From NCBI GenBank assembly GCA_964648365.1, contig CAZYLK010000157.1, forward strand, positions 1 to 15,121: DNA of 15,121 nt, written 5' to 3'. Shown one piece after another: positions 13,733 to 15,121 of the stretch (position 1 is the stretch's first letter; every line of letters begins with the position of its first letter). The notes beneath the pieces are model-generated. The model ran no database searches, was not told the origin of the DNA, and worked only from the letters and a program-made list of their open reading frames with translations. Both the position numbers and the translations under genes were made by a program. Origin of the DNA: SURF-32 sp964648365 (GTDB lineage: Bacteria > Planctomycetota > Phycisphaerae > UBA1845).

Positions 13733-15088
13733 ATGCCGGCCGGCGACGATTCAACCAGTACGCTTGAACGGCACGTGGCCCGAGGCGATTTCGATGGCTT
13801 CCTCGCGCTCCTGAACGCAGATTCCGGGCCACCCGGGCAGCGGGATCTGGATCGCGCGCTGGTCCACGCCGTCAGCCGCAACAGGCCGCGCATGGTCGAA
13901 GCCCTGCTCGAACGGGGCGCCTCTGCGGACGCCGTCAACGAACATGGCAGCACCCCGCTGACCGAGGCCGCGTGGCGCGGGCATGTTCATCTGATCGATA
14001 TGCTCCTGGCGGGGGGCGCTCAAGTCGACTTCACCGCGCGCCCGCGCCTTCGGCCGCTGACCCGAGCCATTCTGCATGGACACGTCGATTGCGTGGATCG
14101 TCTGTTGCACGGCGGCGCCGATCCGCGGTGGCCGCACTGGCTGGATGCGCCGTTGCTGCATCACGCCGCGGCATCGGCCGATCCGAGGATGGTGTCGCTC
14201 CTCCTGGAGGCCGGCGCCGACGTTCACGCGCGCGGCGTGAAGCATGAAACGGCGCTGATGGCGCTGGCGCGCGGGTGCGCCCGGATGGGAACGCCGGAGG
14301 CGCAGGTGGCCACGCTGCGATTGCTGCTCGATCGCAATGTCGGACTGGAAGAATGCGACGAACACGGTGATACGGCGCTGATGAAGGCCGCGAACACCAC
14401 ACCCGCCGGACTGGTCCGAGCGTTGCTGGCCGCCGGCGCCAACGTCAACCATCGCAACAGCGCCGGTTACACGCCGCTTCATGTGGCGTGCCGCCACGGA
14501 CTGGAGGACGACCGGCGGCCACGGCCGCGCACGCGGAAGCAGGACGGGATGGTGGACGTCATCGAGGCGCTGCTTTCGGCCGGTGCGGATCCGAACACCG
14601 GCGCACGCGGCAGCACAGTACTGACGTCGGCTGTCGCCGCGCGGTGTACGGAGGTGGTCGAGCGGCTGATCCAGCACGGGGCCGAGGTATCGCTCGCCGC
14701 CAACCAGGGGCATACCCCGCTGATGGCGGCGCAGGAGATGTACCGGTCGACCTGGCTGCTCATTCGCAACGGCGCCGACGTCCATGCCCGCGATGCGAAC
14801 GGGCGAACCGCCCTGATCTGGGCCGCCCTGTGCCGGCGCAACGCGGCCAGGTCCATTCGCGCCCTCATCCGCGCCGGCTGCGACGTCAACGCCCAGGATC
14901 ACGACGGCCAGACGGCGCTCATGGTCGCCAGCCGGACCGGCGTCGCGGCCAACGTGCAGATGCTGCTGGACAGAGGCGCCGACGCAACCATCCGTGACAA
15001 CCGCGGCCGGACCGCAAGCCAACATGCCGCCAATTCGAGCGACGTACACGAAGAAGGGCGAACTCCCCGACAAGGACTCGAACCTTGA
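13733..15088 (+). CDS. Ankyrin-repeat protein
   Basis: A 451-residue protein made almost wholly of about eleven ankyrin repeats, visible as TPLTEAAWRGHVHLIDMLLA, TALMKAANTTPAGLVRALLA, TPLHVACRHGLE, TALIWAALCRRN and TALMVASRTGVAANVQMLLD, each followed by a GADV/GAD-type turn. A charged insert (DDRRPRPRTRKQDG, about 263-276) interrupts one repeat. There is no signal peptide or membrane helix, so it is probably cytosolic; ankyrin stacks bind other proteins and the partner is unknown. The first 25 residues are not repeat-like. The ATG at 13733 is the only reasonable start and lacks a ribosome binding site. The last eight residues (TPRQGLEP) and the stop are encoded by the antisense of the tRNA-Asn 3' end, so the native C-terminus was probably lost or extended there. 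Confidence 0.88.
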   Translation: MPAGDDSTSTLERHVARGDFDGFLALLNADSGPPGQRDLDRALVHAVSRNRPRMVEALLERGASADAVNEHGSTPLTEAAWRGHVHLIDMLLAGGAQVDFTARPRLRPLTRAILHGHVDCVDRLLHGGADPRWPHWLDAPLLHHAAASADPRMVSLLLEAGADVHARGVKHETALMALARGCARMGTPEAQVATLRLLLDRNVGLEECDEHGDTALMKAANTTPAGLVRALLAAGANVNHRNSAGYTPLHVACRHGLEDDRRPRPRTRKQDGMVDVIEALLSAGADPNTGARGSTVLTSAVAARCTEVVERLIQHGAEVSLAANQGHTPLMAAQEMYRSTWLLIRNGADVHARDANGRTALIWAALCRRNAARSIRALIRAGCDVNAQDHDGQTALMVASRTGVAANVQMLLDRGADATIRDNRGRTASQHAANSSDVHEEGRTPRQGLEP

Positions 15089-15121
15089 ACCTAGCGGTTA
15101 ACAGCCGCTCGCTCTACCATT
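15063..15121 (-). tRNA. tRNA-Asn(GTT), 5' part cut by the window edge
   Basis: The reverse complement shows the end of the D arm (GGTAGAGC), the anticodon stem AGCGG/CCGCT around the loop CTGTTAA with anticodon GTT (antisense of 15100-15102), and a five-base variable region. The T arm CAAGG/CCTTG with loop TTCGAGT, the acceptor 3' strand TCGGGGA and discriminator G at 15063 follow. CCA is not encoded. The acceptor 5' strand and most of the D arm lie beyond 15121. The gene is convergent with the ankyrin gene and overlaps it by 26 bp. Confidence 0.93.

Noticed and set aside
15063..15121. tRNA 3' end as the attachment site of an integrated element within this window
   Set aside because: I found no second copy of the tRNA 3' end and no integrase gene in the window.

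Overview
The window is about 15 kb of GC-rich bacterial DNA. It most likely comes from a planctomycete, plausibly of the Phycisphaerae. I base this on an ECF sigma factor next to a Ser/Thr kinase with a C-terminal TPR-like half, a secreted beta-helix protein with an Asn/Asp/Gly-rich linker and a hydrophobic-plus-Arg tail, and generally weak Shine-Dalgarno sites. This placement is inference from gene content; there is no rRNA in the window.

Layout. Positions 17-5177 hold four minus-strand genes. In transcription order they are an O-antigen-ligase-like membrane protein, a GT4 glycosyltransferase, a Wzz/GumC-type chain-length protein and a DinB-fold protein. The first three form a cell-surface polysaccharide module; the DinB gene has its own strong ribosome binding site and looks like a passenger. 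A GC-rich gap of about 390 bp containing a dyad separates them from a small plus-strand zinc-ribbon membrane protein (5568-5912). Positions 6038-9760 hold, on the minus strand, an ECF sigma factor and a transmembrane Ser/Thr kinase. Between these two lies a block of about 500 bp of octamer repeats (GGGAATAA on the coding strand) arranged as inverted arrays around a 64-nt hairpin, with an assembly gap inside. Upstream of the sigma gene is a 233-bp element bounded by perfect 26-bp inverted repeats. A secreted beta-helix protein (minus strand, second assembly gap) and a large putative lipoprotein (plus strand) then diverge from a 255-bp region carrying a symmetric nested inverted repeat. A strong hairpin terminator follows the lipoprotein, then an ankyrin-repeat gene whose last 26 bp overlap, antisense, the 3' end of a tRNA-Asn(GTT) cut by the right edge.

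How it fits together. The left part builds or exports a surface glycan. The sigma/kinase pair looks like a phospho-signalling transcription unit. The beta-helix protein and the lipoprotein are probably envelope proteins. Nothing shows directly that the three parts act together. No complete mobile element, CRISPR array or obvious defence system is visible. The most unusual content is non-coding: the G-tract octamer arrays between sigma factor and kinase, the paired REP-like element, and the palindromic divergent promoter region. The two 100-N runs are probably placeholders: the flanking octamer phase does not fit a true length of 100.
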